Below are positions 52,501 through 61,975 of a DNA stretch of 64,000 nucleotides, piece by piece; within the stretch, counting starts at the first letter, position 1; each line of letters starts with the position of its first letter. The stretch comes from Mycobacterium florentinum. GTDB lineage: Bacteria; Actinomycetota; Actinomycetes; Mycobacteriales; Mycobacteriaceae. Below the pieces are notes generated by a model. The model was not told where the DNA came from, searched no databases, and saw only the letters and a list, made by a program, of their open reading frames with translations. The translations under genes and the position numbers were made by a program. The stretch lies in the NCBI RefSeq assembly GCF_010730355.1, contig NZ_AP022576.1, positions 6,155,860 to 6,219,859 on the forward strand, read 5' to 3'.

Positions 52501-53225
52501 ATGATGAAGGTTGTGGTTAAGGCGTTGTTGTTCGACGTGCAAGGCACCGCGACGGATTTCTTCTCGACGGTCTGCGACGAGGCGCAACGGATCAGCGCTG
52601 GACGTCATCCGGATGTCGATTGGCCCGACCTGGTGCGGCGTTGGCGTGCAGGCTACTTCACCGCTCTAGAAGCGGCACGCAGCCGACAGAGCGGATGGGT
52701 GTCGGTGCACTCGGTGTACCGCTTTGCTTTGAGGCTCTGCTGGAGGAGTCCGGCATTGACGGCTTCACCGATGCCGAGCGCGAGGAGCTCACGCTGGCCT
52801 GGCAGCGGCTCGAACCCTGGCCGGATGTGGCGCCCGGGCTGTCCTGGCTGAAGAGCGACTTCACGTTGGCGACGCTGTCGAACGCCGACGTGTCCGCGGT
52901 CATCAATATCTCCAAGCGAGCGCGATTGCCCTGGGATGCGATCTTCGCCGCGGAGATGGCCGGGGTGTTCAAGCCGGATCCGGCGATCTATCGGATGGCC
53001 GCGACCTACCTGGGTCTGGAACCCGCCGAGATCATGATGGTGGCAAGCCACAAATACGACATCCGCGCGGCGGCGGCCCTCGGCTTTCGCACGGCGTTCA
53101 TCGCGCGTCCTTTGGAGTTCGGGGCCGACGGCGATCCCGATGTGGAGTATTCGGACGAGTTCGACATCAACGCGTCCGATTTTCTCGACCTCGCCGATCA
53201 GCTGGGCGTCTGGTGGCCGTCTTAA
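52501..53225 (+). pseudogene. HAD-superfamily hydrolase (haloacid dehalogenase type II), frameshifted
   Basis: Frame 1 gives VVVKALLFDVQGTATDFFST (nucleophile Asp in FDVQGT) up to about SVHSVYR; the rest (EALLEESGIDGFTDAEREE, LATLSNADVSAVINISK, GVFKPDPAIYRMAATYLGLE, MMVASHKYDIRAA) is in another frame ending at 53225. The join is near 52711-52738; one base changes it. Core residues of all four HAD motifs are present, although the second Asp of motif I is changed (DVQGT). Probably a sequence error. ATG 52501 or 52504. Confidence 0.75.
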
Positions 53226-53229
53226 AGCG

Positions 53230-53725
53230 TCAGCGATGCGCGGATCCGGTCAGCGGTTGACCGGTGGCGGATTGCAGCAGGCAGATCAGCGTGCTGGGCG
53301 TCGGATCGGCGCCGGTGCGATCCTGGTTCGAGTCGATGAGGTACGTGATCGAAAACGCGCTGCCGGCCAGGGATTTGCCGGTGTAGGGCGCAAACCCGGC
53401 GGTGCAGTCCCGGTTGGCGACGGTGGAGATGGCGGTGTCCACGGCCATCGGGGCGCGCAGATAGACCTCGGCCAAATGTGCTGTGGCGCAGTCGACGACG
53501 GTGATGGTGACGCGGCTGAGGTCGGCCGGCGGAAGATCCGCGGTGCAATCGCCGACTTGAAGGTTGATCCACTTCTCGGTGTGCGAACCCAGCGGGATGG
53601 CCGCCATTGTGGAGGGCTTAGCCGTCGCGTGCGGGGTGATCGTGCTCGGCCGGCTCTGCACCGCACCCGGTGAGCAGCGAAAGTGCGGCCAGGCCGCATA
53701 CGGTGTGAAGGCTTCGCGTCCGCAT
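53230..53725 (-). pseudogene. Small lipoprotein, frameshifted after the lipobox
   Basis: ATG 53725 starts a short lipoprotein signal ([18 protein letters not shown]) with AGGAGG upstream, but this frame stops 20 residues later. The mature part ([17 protein letters not shown], then [19 protein letters not shown] and [11 protein letters not shown]) is in another frame and stops at 53230. Removing one G next to the lipobox Cys joins the two. The mature domain has four Cys and resembles secreted proteins of the septum-formation type only loosely. Likely one intact gene with a sequence error. Confidence 0.65.
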
Positions 53726-53760
53726 GGCGGCCTCCTCGAGATCTCGCTTAGCGGAGGAGT

Positions 53761-54323
53761 TTAGCCCTCGGTGAGCGCCGGCGGCACGGTATTGGTCAGC
53801 GCCGGGTCCGGCTTCTCCGCGGACATCGACAACAGCCGCGCACGGCGCGGGCGGCGAGTAGCCAGTTCGACGGCTTCTTCAGGTCCAGCCCGCCGAGGAG
53901 CTGCTTGATCATGGTCAGGGTGTCGAAGTAAATACGTTCGCAGACAAGCGTTTCGGCGTCGTCGAACACGAAGTAGGCGTTCATCCGCACCCGGAAGCGA
54001 CTGCCGGTGGGCGGAACCTTGCCGAGGAAACCCCGATGCGTGCCCATCAACCAGAACTCGACGATCACCGCGTCGGCGCTGTGCCGCAGCGCGATGATTT
54101 CGTGGTCCTGATCGGGAAACGCGGTGCGCGTGTAGTTGTAGTAGCCACGCACCGCGTCGTTTCCGTCGTGGATGACCATCTGCGGGATCAGCTCATAGTG
54201 GGGGTGCGGGAACGTCGCCAGCACGTCGTCCCAGTCCTGGCGGACCTCGTCGTGAAAGTGGTCGAGGACGAGTTTTTGGCGCGCGGCCAGCACTTCGGGA
54301 GCGGGAAACGCGGGGGCTGTCAT
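53761..54323 (-). pseudogene. NTF2-like (SnoaL-type) protein, 3' frameshift
   Basis: Residues 1-165: MTAPAFPAPEVLAARQKLVL, the cone-fold elements YELIPQMVIHDGNDAVRGYY and VIVEFWLMGTHRGFLG, and MNAYFVFDDAETLVCERIYF. The open frame ends early (about 53796); the better end (LLSMSAEKPDPALTNTVPP) is one base out of frame and stops at the TAA 53763-53761. No catalytic motif is certain; such proteins are isomerases, dehydratases or ligand binders. ATG 54323. Frameshift probably an error. Confidence 0.68.
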
Positions 54324-54351
54324 CTGGTCAGCGTAATCCCGGGGCGTGCTG

Positions 54352-55398
54352 CTAATCCCGGATCGCCTCGATGGCCCACGCCGGCATGATCGGCGCCCGG
54401 GTGAGTCCGTGGTCGCCCTGGCCCATGCTGCGCAGCAGCCACTGCACGCGCAGAATGCAACAGCCCATCCGGACCATCGCGAAGATCTCGTACCACTTCA
54501 GGTCGACCAGCGGGCGCCCGATCAACTCCTCGAAGCGACGGACGATCCGCTCTTGGCTGTCGAAGCCCGGTAGTTCGGGGTCGGCGTCGATCCCGTTGAC
54601 CTCCATGGTCTGACGCCGCGTGGCCAGCCACCAAGCGAAGTCGGTCTCGGCCGGGCACAGGCAGGCCTGCTCCCAATCCAGCACGCCGATGACCTGACCG
54701 GCGTCGTCGAAGATGGCGTTGGACAGCCGGGCATCGCCCCAGCAGATCGCGAGTTCCGGCTGCTCCGACGGCTGGTGCCGGTAGAGCCAGTCGAAGGCAT
54801 CGGTGATCAGCGCGGGCACCTGCTTGTCGGTCGCCCACTCGATGTAGTCGCGCCACCAGCCGAGCTCGCCGTCATTGCCCACACCTTGCGCACGCTTGAG
54901 CCACGGCGCCTCGTCGATCGGAACCCGTTGCAGCGCAACGAGTGTGTCGAGGAAGGAATCGTGCACTCGGCGCTGCACATCGACGCCGGCCCCGTGCAGC
55001 CAGCCCTTCGACGCGTACGACGTGTCCGACGGGGTGTGTCCGACGATGCGGGGCATCACCAGAAAGGTCGACCCCAGCCACGAGGTGTCGGCTTCGTAGT
55101 AAATGGGGGAGGGAGTCGCGATCCCGTGGTGGTTCAGCAGCTGCTGGGTTCGGGTCTGACCGGCCAGGTCGTATTCGGCGTAGATGCCGCCACCGGTCGG
55201 CGGGATGCGCACGACGAACTCCCTTGCGTCGTCGACGCTGAACAACAGGCTTACGCTCGACCACCCCGCTGCCCGGTTGGCTGGGCGCATTTCGCCGATG
55301 GCGACGGCATTGCCGAACTTGTGCTCGAACCACCGGCCGAGTTGTAGACGAGTGGTGGCCAAGTCGCGTTGGCCCAGAGACAGTCCAGCCATGGACAA
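54352..55398 (-). CDS. Aminoglycoside phosphotransferase (APH) family kinase
   Basis: 348 residues. Kinase-like fold: an N-lobe with FVVRIPP and EYDLAGQ, catalytic loop ICWGDARLSNAIFD near residue 218 (Asp and Asn; HGD is replaced by WGD) and the metal-binding DW in GVLDWEQA near 240. These large APH-like proteins in mycobacteria act on unknown small molecules or acyl-CoA dehydrogenase-linked substrates, not necessarily antibiotics. ATG 55398 or 55389. Divergent from the hydrolase at 55480. Confidence 0.83.
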   Translation of the reverse strand: MSMAGLSLGQRDLATTRLQLGRWFEHKFGNAVAIGEMRPANRAAGWSSVSLLFSVDDAREFVVRIPPTGGGIYAEYDLAGQTRTQQLLNHHGIATPSPIYYEADTSWLGSTFLVMPRIVGHTPSDTSYASKGWLHGAGVDVQRRVHDSFLDTLVALQRVPIDEAPWLKRAQGVGNDGELGWWRDYIEWATDKQVPALITDAFDWLYRHQPSEQPELAICWGDARLSNAIFDDAGQVIGVLDWEQACLCPAETDFAWWLATRRQTMEVNGIDADPELPGFDSQERIVRRFEELIGRPLVDLKWYEIFAMVRMGCCILRVQWLLRSMGQGDHGLTRAPIMPAWAIEAIRD

Positions 55399-55401
55399 AC
55401 A

Positions 55402-55453
55402 TTTACATATGGATTATCAATTGTAAACACAACTTCTCTTACATCTACGATGT
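55402..55453. promoter_or_regulatory. Two dyads in a divergent promoter region
   Basis: TTTACA (55402-55407) pairs with TGTAAA (55422-55427), and ACATC-TAC-GATGT (55441-55453) is a perfect dyad. They lie between the phosphotransferase (minus) and the hydrolase (plus). A similar TTACATCT...ATGTCACA arrangement occurs just upstream of the TetR gene (56882-56908), so TetR at 56315 is the likely ligand for both sites. Confidence 0.5.
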
Positions 55454-55479
55454 CACATGTCAACCCAAAGGAGATCGCG

Positions 55480-56355
55480 ATGGCCATAGACGTTCCGCTG
55501 ACGTTCGGGGACATCGCTGACACCACGCGGCCGCTGGCCATCGCCGTCCACGGTTTTCCGGACACTCCGCACACCTGGCGGCACCTCGGTCCGGTGCTCG
55601 CCGACCGCGGTTACCGAGTGGCGGCCCCCTGGCTGCCCGCCTATGACGCACCGGCGAGCGGGCCGGTCAGTGTCGGCACGTATGTGCGGCAGATCCGCGC
55701 CGTGCGCAAGGCGTTAAAGGCTGACGACCGAGCAATATTGATCGGCCATGATTGGGGCGCGCACGCTTCGTACGGACTGGTGGCTACCGATCCGACCGCC
55801 TTTAGCCGGCTGGTGACATTGGCGGTGCCGCCATCGGCGGCGCTGGCGGAGTCGATGTTCAGCTATCCCCAGCTCAAGCGGTCGTTCTACATCTGGCTCA
55901 TCCAGCAGGTGGGACTGGCCGAGACGCTGGTGCTCGCACCAGGGTTCTGGGAGTCGTTATGGGCGGATTGGTCGCCGGGATACGATGCCCACCAAGATAT
56001 TTCGTGGCTACGCGAACACGTCACCGCCGAGAACATCGCCGGGGTGATCGGTCCCTACCGCGCCACATTCAACCCCGAGTTCGCCGACCCCCAAGCGGAA
56101 GCGGAAGCCGCGGCCACGCTGGTCCCGCCCTCGATCCCCACCCTGTACCTGCACGGCACCAATGACGGCGGGCTGGGCGCGGAGGTCGTCGCTGGCGCGG
56201 CCGAGTACCTACCGGCGCCTGGATCGTCATTCCAAATGATCGACGGTGTTGGCCATTTCCTGCATCTCGAGCAGCCCGACTTGATCGCCGAACGGATCTG
56301 CAGTTGGCTGGACGCTAAGCCGTCGCAGACCGCGACGCCTGGCGCCGTGGACTGA
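55480..56355 (+). CDS. Alpha/beta hydrolase (epoxide hydrolase-like)
   Basis: 291 residues. Oxyanion motif VHGFPDTPHTW near residue 23; nucleophile elbow LIGHDWGAHAS near 85 with Asp as nucleophile, as in epoxide hydrolases and dehalogenases; HGTNDGG for the acid region and the His in GVGHFLHLEQP near 262. The AAAGGAG Shine-Dalgarno 6 nt before ATG 55480 fixes the start; the frame is open further upstream. Its 3' end overlaps the convergent TetR gene by 41 bp. Confidence 0.87.
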   Translation: MAIDVPLTFGDIADTTRPLAIAVHGFPDTPHTWRHLGPVLADRGYRVAAPWLPAYDAPASGPVSVGTYVRQIRAVRKALKADDRAILIGHDWGAHASYGLVATDPTAFSRLVTLAVPPSAALAESMFSYPQLKRSFYIWLIQQVGLAETLVLAPGFWESLWADWSPGYDAHQDISWLREHVTAENIAGVIGPYRATFNPEFADPQAEAEAAATLVPPSIPTLYLHGTNDGGLGAEVVAGAAEYLPAPGSSFQMIDGVGHFLHLEQPDLIAERICSWLDAKPSQTATPGAVD

Positions 56356-56872
56356 TCCCGGCGGCATAGCGCAGCTCGGCGAGAAATCGTTCCCGGTCGT
56401 CAGCGCCAACCAGGTAGTGGCATACCGCAACTCGCACCACCGTCGCCGCGGCCAGATCGGCGTTGTCGCCGTCGATGAGCCGCTCGATGCGCCCGTGCAG
56501 GATCGGCATCACCCGCTTCATCTGGAACAGCACATGCTCGGGCTCGGTGTCGACCAGGAATCCCAGCGAGTAGGTGCGCTGGAAGTCGACCACGAATTGT
56601 AAAGCCGCATCTAGTCTTTCCACACCGCGCAGGCCCGCCATCGCCGAGGAAATGCCGGCATCGAAGTTGTCCTGCTCGTAGAGGCCGAACGCGTCGAGCA
56701 ACGCCTCCGGAGGAAAGTACCGGTACAGCGTCGGCCGCGACACCTTGGCCTCGGCGGCCACTTCCGACAGCATCAACTTCTTGCGCCCGGCACGGGCCAG
56801 CACCACGAACGTGGCGGCCAGGATGCGCCGCCGGGTCGACTGCTCGGCGCTGGGTGGTACGCGGGTGGCCAC
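56315..56872 (-). CDS. TetR/AcrR-family transcriptional regulator
   Basis: 185 residues. Helix-turn-helix: STRRRILAATFVVLARAG then KLMLSEVAAEAKVSRPTLYR, YFPPEALL; helical ligand domain behind it. ATG 56872. It overlaps the hydrolase end tail to tail. A dyad of the same sequence as that before the hydrolase lies 10 bp upstream of its start, which suggests autoregulation and control of the hydrolase/phosphotransferase pair. Confidence 0.87.
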   Translation of the reverse strand: MATRVPPSAEQSTRRRILAATFVVLARAGRKKLMLSEVAAEAKVSRPTLYRYFPPEALLDAFGLYEQDNFDAGISSAMAGLRGVERLDAALQFVVDFQRTYSLGFLVDTEPEHVLFQMKRVMPILHGRIERLIDGDNADLAAATVVRVAVCHYLVGADDRERFLAELRYAAGISPRRQASRSATA

Positions 56873-56881
56873 ACCGAGTAC

Positions 56882-56908
56882 TTTACATCTTGAGGTCTAA
56901 ATGTCACA
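56882..56908. promoter_or_regulatory. Candidate TetR operator (autoregulation)
   Basis: TTTACATCT (56882-56890), 10 nt, ATGTCACA (56901-56908) just upstream of the TetR start. It shares TTACATCT and ATGTCACA with the site at 55439-55456, with a spacer of 10 instead of 3 nt. Confidence 0.45.
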
Positions 56909-56958
56909 CTGCAAATCGTTACAGCCGGACCTTGAACGTCAACACGAGGCAGTCACCG

Positions 56959-57854
56959 ATGACAGACCTGGTCGTCCGCAAGATGGCATTCCGGTTCGAC
57001 GCGACCGTGCCGTTCCTATGGCAACCGGCCAATCCGCAGTTCGGGATCTTCTGCAACGCCTTCACTTTCATCGCGGTGCCGTTCGAGAAATACATCATCG
57101 CCGCACTGCGCCAGGCGCAGGACCGGCTCAGCACCGACCGGCCGTGGCCGAGGAGGCCGAGGCCTTCCTGCGGCAGGAGGCCCAGCACGCGGCCGCCCAC
57201 CGCAAGCACATGATCGCGCTGATCGAGCAATACCCGGGCCTCGAACAGTGCTACGACGAAACGGTCGCGTCCTACAACGACCTGATCGCGACGCACCCGG
57301 TCGAGTTTCACGCCGCCTACATCGCCAACCTCGAAGCCACCTTCACGCCGATGTTCAAGGTGATCCTGGACCACCGGGACTCGCTGTTCGGCGGCGCCGA
57401 CCCCCGGGTGGCCGCGCTGATGATGTGGCACTTCGTCGAGGAGATCGAGCACCGCAGCTCGGGGCTGAGGCTCTACCGCCATCTGATGCCGGATCCCTGG
57501 TATCGCGTCAGACACGTGCGCCAGACGTTCCGGCACGTCGGCGCCATCTCGGCCACGATCGCGAAGGCCATCGACGAACACGTTCCGCCGGCCGAGCGGG
57601 GCGCGTGCGCACAGGACGTCATGGAGTCGGCGCTGCGCAGCGAATTCCGGTACCGCATCGGCAAACGCTCCGGTCCGCCGCCGGCTCTCCACGCGGTGCC
57701 CAGCGCGCATCTGCTGAGGATGCTTTGGGGCCTGGCGCTGTCGCAGCTGCCTCACCACGATCCGGCCGACCAGCCGCTGCCCGCCTGGGCGGAAACCTGG
57801 ATGCGCGAATACGACCGCGGCACCGATATGACGACCTTCGTTCCGAAAGGCTGA
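56959..57854 (+). pseudogene. PF10118-like metal-dependent hydrolase, frameshifted
   Basis: Frame 1 (ATG 56959) reads TDLVVRKMAFRFDATVPFLW to ALRQAQDRLSTDR; the remainder (VAEEAEAFLRQEAQHAAAHR, AAYIANLEATFTPMFK, MMWHFVEEIEHRSS) is in another frame and ends at 57854. The join is near 57136-57141 and needs one base. The His/Glu-rich helices (QEAQHAAAHRKHM, WHFVEEIEHR) form the di-metal site of the family. Likely an intact gene with an indel error. The next gene starts 6 bp later. Confidence 0.75.
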
Positions 57855-57860
57855 ACGCTT

Positions 57861-59022
57861 GTGCTGTCCACCAACTACGGCGGTTTGGTCCCCGAAGACG
57901 AGCTCCTGACGCATCAGATCGTCGACACCTTCGCGACGGTGAGCCAGTCGGATCCGTCCTGGACCGAGAAGATCTGGAGCACGGCGCATGCGCGCGACAA
58001 CTCGCTGCAGGTCGCGCTCGGCGTCGGGAAGTACACGAACAGAGGTGTTTTCGACGGCGCGGCGGGGGTGTGCCGCGGGACCGAGCAGTGGACCGTGCGC
58101 GGTGGTCGCCGGCTGTCCTCCGACCCGTCGGGCACCGAGGTCGGGCCGATTCACTACAGCGTGGTCGAGCCATTGAAATCGATCCGGATCCGGCTCGACA
58201 AGAACGAGCACGCACCGATCGCCTTCGACGTCGAGATGCGGGGCAGCTTTGCGCCGGCGTTGGAGGATCCGTGGCCCGACCGCAGTCCCGACGGATGCCG
58301 GGTCACGCATAATGTGTTGCGCTATCACCAGATTGGCGTGGCATCGGGCTGGGTCGAGCTGGACGGTGCGCGCACCGAGATCGTTCCCGACGAGTGGATC
58401 TCGATTCGCGATCACTCCTGGGGCTGCGTCCCGGCGTGGGCAAGCCCATCCCGGGCTGCCGCGCGGCGGTCGCCGCATCGACCAGATGTTCATGACATGG
58501 TGCCCGATGACGCTGACCCGGCCCGACGGCTCGGCCTACTCGCTGTTCGTATTCCTGCAGCAGGAAAAGGGCGACGGATTCGAATCCACCCGCTACCAAG
58601 CCGAGCAACAGAACGGCGACGGCACCGCCGTCCGATTCGCCGCCGTCGAGCAGGACCTGCACTTCGAGGACGCGAACCGGCGCCTCACGCATGGGACGAT
58701 CACGCTCACCGAAAGCGACGGAACGAAGCGGCCGTTGACGATCACCGCCGCCGGGCCGACCGGGTTTCACCTCGGCACCGCGGGATACTACGGCTGGAAC
58801 GACTGGGTTTACGGGCAGTGGGTCGGCGACTTGAAGGTCGAGGGATACCACACGCCGAACTGCGACCATCCCGAAACCGCCCGCAAGGTGCACCAGCTGC
58901 GGGACCTGCTGGTGCGGGTCGAAGATCCCGTCGGCGGTGGAGTCGGGGTGGGCAACGCGGAGACGTTCGCGTTCGGCGCGATTCCCGAACTTGGCCTCAG
59001 CGCCGAGAATTCGTTCCTGTAA
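57861..59022 (+). pseudogene. Conserved hypothetical protein (DUF7064/7065-like), frameshifted
   Basis: Starts GTG 57861 (MLSTNYGGLVPEDELLTHQI). The first frame continues through VVEPLKSIRIRLDKNEHAP and YHQIGVASGWVELDGARTEI to DHSWGCVP near 58430, then is lost; the second (RRIDQMFMTWCPMTLTRPDG, then HLGTAGYYGWNDWVYGQW) runs to 59022. Together about 387 residues of beta-rich, lipocalin-like composition. The family name is a guess. Probably cotranscribed with the metal-dependent hydrolase, 6 bp upstream. Confidence 0.65.
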
Positions 59023-59046
59023 GGACACAGCCGGGCAAGGGCGACC

Positions 59047-60343
59047 CTAATGGCTCGGCGAAGTCGGGACACCGGCAGGGTCTTGATGCCGTGAATGAAT
59101 TGCGACAGCAGTCGCGACGGCTTGCCGGTGACGGTGATGTCGGGGATTTCGCGGCGCAGTTCGTCGAAGACGACCCGGATCTCGCGTCGAGCCAGGTTGG
59201 CGCCCAGGCAGAAATGTGCGCCGCCGCCGCCGAAACCCAGATGCGGGTTGGGATTACGGGCGACGTCGAATGCCCACGGATTGTCGAACCGTGTTTCGTC
59301 GCGGTTGGCCGAGTTGTAGTACAGCGCAACCTTGTCGCCGGCGGCCATCTTGACGCCGCTCAACTCGAAGTCCTGAGTCAGGGTGCGGCGCATGTAGATC
59401 ACCGGGGAGGCCCACCGCACGATCTCCTCGACCGCGGTCGGGGTCAGCTCGTCGAAGCGGGACCACCACTTGTCCCGCTGCTCGGGAAAGCGCGACAAGG
59501 CCAGCACGCCATGGCTGATCGCATTGCGGGTGGTCTCGTTGCCGGCCACCACCAGCAGAATGAAGAACGACGCGATCTCCTGGGAGGTGAGCCGGTCGCC
59601 GTCGACCTCGGCTTCGACCAGGGCGGTGGTCAGATCGTCGTGATGATTGGACCGGCGGTCCTCGGCCAGCGCGGTGGCGTAGGCGCCGATGTCCATCGAC
59701 ACCTGCATGAACTCCTCGAAGTCCAGCGTCAGATCGGGGTCGCCGAAACCGAGAATCACGTTGGTCCAGTGGAAGACTCGCTGATGGTCTTCCTCGGGAA
59801 TCCCCATCATGTCGCAGATCACCTGCAGCGGCAGCGGCCCGGCGAGCTCGGTGACCAGGTCCGCCTCGCCGTCGGGATGGTTGGCCTCCAACGAGGTGAC
59901 CAGCCGATGGGCCGCTCGCGCACCGAAGCCTCAATGCGGGCAACGACTTTCGGGGTGAAAGCCCTACTGACGATCGAGCGCAGCCGCTGGTGTCGCGGAT
60001 CGTCGAGCACGATCATCGAGCCGAAGTACTCGGCCAATTCCGGTGTCTGGTCGTTGACCGTAATTCCGCCGGCGGAGCTGAAGATGTCGGGATGACGGCT
60101 GGCGAAGTGGACGTCGTCGAGCTTGGTCAGCGCCCAATACCCGTTGCCGGTCTCGAATCCTTCGAACTCGATCGGCGGCCAGAACGAGATCGGGGCCTCG
60201 CGGCGCAAGGTGGCGAAAACGGCGTCGCGGACGTCGTCGTTGCGGACCCAGAAGTCGAGCGATTCGAGATGGATATCGGCGAGCGGGATCTCGGGCGGGG
60301 GCGTCCCATTGGGACGCGTCACGAAGCCCGCGTCGAGGCTCAT
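59047..60343 (-). pseudogene. cyp124: Cytochrome P450 CYP124 (methyl-branched lipid omega-hydroxylase), frameshifted
   Basis: The parts match M. tuberculosis CYP124 (Rv2266) closely from memory: GTPPPEIPLADIHLESLDFW and DQTPELAEYFGSMIVLDD in the first frame from ATG 60343, then AHRLVTSLEANHPDGEADL, GPLPLQVICDMMGIPEEDH, LLVVAGNETTRNAISHG and the heme loop FGGGGAHFCLGANLAR in a second frame. The first join is near 59915-59921; near the 3' end a further shift gives the stop at 59047, else the frame overruns the opposite gene. CYP124 hydroxylates phytanic acid-like lipids and sterol side chains. Frameshifts are probably errors. Confidence 0.85.
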
Positions 60344-60692
60344 CAGTGCGCGCAGACGGTTCTGGCGGGCGCGCCCGTCGTCGCGGCGCTGACCAGGTTG
60401 CCGTCCATAAAATCTTGCAGGAGATGGGGCCCGGCCCACGGGCGCTGATCGTGAAGACCTGCCCGCCGAACGCGGTGAACTCCGTCGACCAGGGCAGCGG
60501 CGCATTCACCTGGTGCAGTTGCCCCGTGTCGGTTTGGTAGTAGATGAATTGGGCGACCGCGGGCCCGTTGACCTCGTAGCGGATCTGGGGCATCTGCGGT
60601 ATCGCGTGGGCGACGCCGCCGGCATTGGCGAACCCGAGCCCGACAGCCAGCAGCATCGATGGTGCGGCGAGGTGCTTTTTCATGAATTGCAT
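60343..60692 (-). pseudogene. MmpS-like secreted protein, frameshifted near the end
   Basis: ATG 60692 after AGGTGAC. Signal peptide (KKHLAAPSMLLAVGLGFANA) then the MmpS-like beta domain: QIRYEVNGPAVAQFIYYQTD, NAPLPWSTEFTA and VFTISARGPGPISCKIL. After this the frame is lost; FMDGNLVSAATTGAPARTVC is one base away and a TGA at 60345-60343 overlaps the CYP124 ATG. No MmpL gene is nearby. Coupled to CYP124. MmpS proteins assist MmpL lipid exporters; here it is a single-domain secreted form. Confidence 0.7.
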
Positions 60693-60781
60693 CGTGTCAC
60701 CTAGCGGGACGGGGTGCTAGAGGTCACATTGGGCGCGCTTACTGTGAATCGAAGTGGGGGCCGGCGAACGGAAGGTTGGGC

Positions 60782-61841
60782 ATGACGGGCTCAAAGCGTG
60801 TGGTGGTGTTTGGTACCGGCTTCGTGGGCAGGATGGTGATCCCCGAGATCGTCAAGCATCCCTTGTTCGAGCTGGTGGGCGTCGGCGTTAGCAATCCCGA
60901 CAAGGTCGGCCGCGACGTCGGCGACATCTGCGGGATGTCCGAGAAGGTCGGCGTGCTCGCCACCGACGACGTCGACGCGCTGATTGCGTTGAAGCCCGAC
61001 GCGCTGGTGCACTACGGCCCGACGGCGATGCACGCCAAGGAGAACATCAAGCTGATCACCGCGTTCCTGCGGGCCGGCATCGACGTATGTTCGACGGCGA
61101 TGACGCCGTGGGTGTGGCCGACGATGCACCTGAACCCGCCGAACTGGATCGAACCGATCACCGAAGCCTGCGAGCTGGGCGAGTCGTCCTGCTTCACCAC
61201 CGGCATCGACCCCGGATTCGCCAACGACCTGTTCCCGATGACGCTGATGGGCCTGTGCTCCGAGGTGCGCAAGGTGCGCGCCTCGGAACTGCTCGACTAC
61301 ACCAACTACGAGGGCGACTACGAGTTCGAGATGGGCATCGGGCGCGAACCCGAGTTCAAACCCATGCTCGAGGACCGCGACATGCTGATCTTCGCGTGGG
61401 GTGCGACCGTTCCGATGATCGCGCACGCCGCCGGGATCATGCTCGACGAGATCACCACGACCTGGGACAAGTGGGTGACCCCGACCGAGCGCGCCCGGGG
61501 CGTCATCAAGCCGGACACGTCGCCGTTCACCATCAACGGCGTCTATAAGGGGCGAGACCCGCATCCAGCTCGAGCACGTCAACCGCATCGGGCTCGATGC
61601 CGCCCCGACTGGCCGACGGGCCACGACAACGACGTCTACCGGGTGGACATCGAGGGGACGCCGAGCATCTTCCAGGAGACCGCGTTCCGGTTCACCGACG
61701 GCTCGGGCCGGGACGCGCGGCCGGTGCCTGTCGACCGGGCTGCGGGCGCTGAACGCGGTGCCGGCCGTCAACGATCTGCGGCCCGGCTGGGTGACCCCGC
61801 TGGATCTTCCGCTTATCGCCGGAGCAGGCAATATACGGTGA
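60782..61841 (+). pseudogene. NAD(P)-dependent dihydrodipicolinate reductase-like protein, frameshifted
   Basis: ATG 60782. Residues 1-255 are in one frame: Rossmann loop VVVFGTGFVGRMVIPEI, then HYGPTAMHAKENIK, CFTTGIDPGFANDLFP and MLDEITTTWDKWVTPTERA. After KG (about 61553) the frame alternates three times: ETRIQLEHVNRIGLDAA, then DWPTGHDNDVYRVDIEG, then LNAVPAVNDLRPGWVTPLDL ending LIAGAGNIR at 61841. At least three indels. Intact it would have about 352 residues. Related to dihydrodipicolinate reductase N-terminal/amine dehydrogenase-like proteins; substrate unknown. Confidence 0.75.
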
Positions 61842-61975
61842 CCTGCGCTTATACTGTTCCCGATTCGTTATACAGCTCACGCATAGCCAGCGCAGAGATT
61901 GGCTATAGGTATAACCGACAAAATCGGGGATAGGCGGATGCGGGGGTATTCCGCTGGATAACGGGGATTGGGGCC

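Noticed and set aside
56919..58493. Long open frame of 524 codons on the minus strand
   Set aside because: Arg/His/Val-rich composition, antisense to the metal-dependent hydrolase and following gene, no domain motif; a shadow of high-G+C coding DNA.
59023..60095. Continuation of the plus-strand frame for over 350 codons after the DUF7064-like gene
   Set aside because: It is antisense to CYP124, whose motifs are unmistakable on the minus strand.
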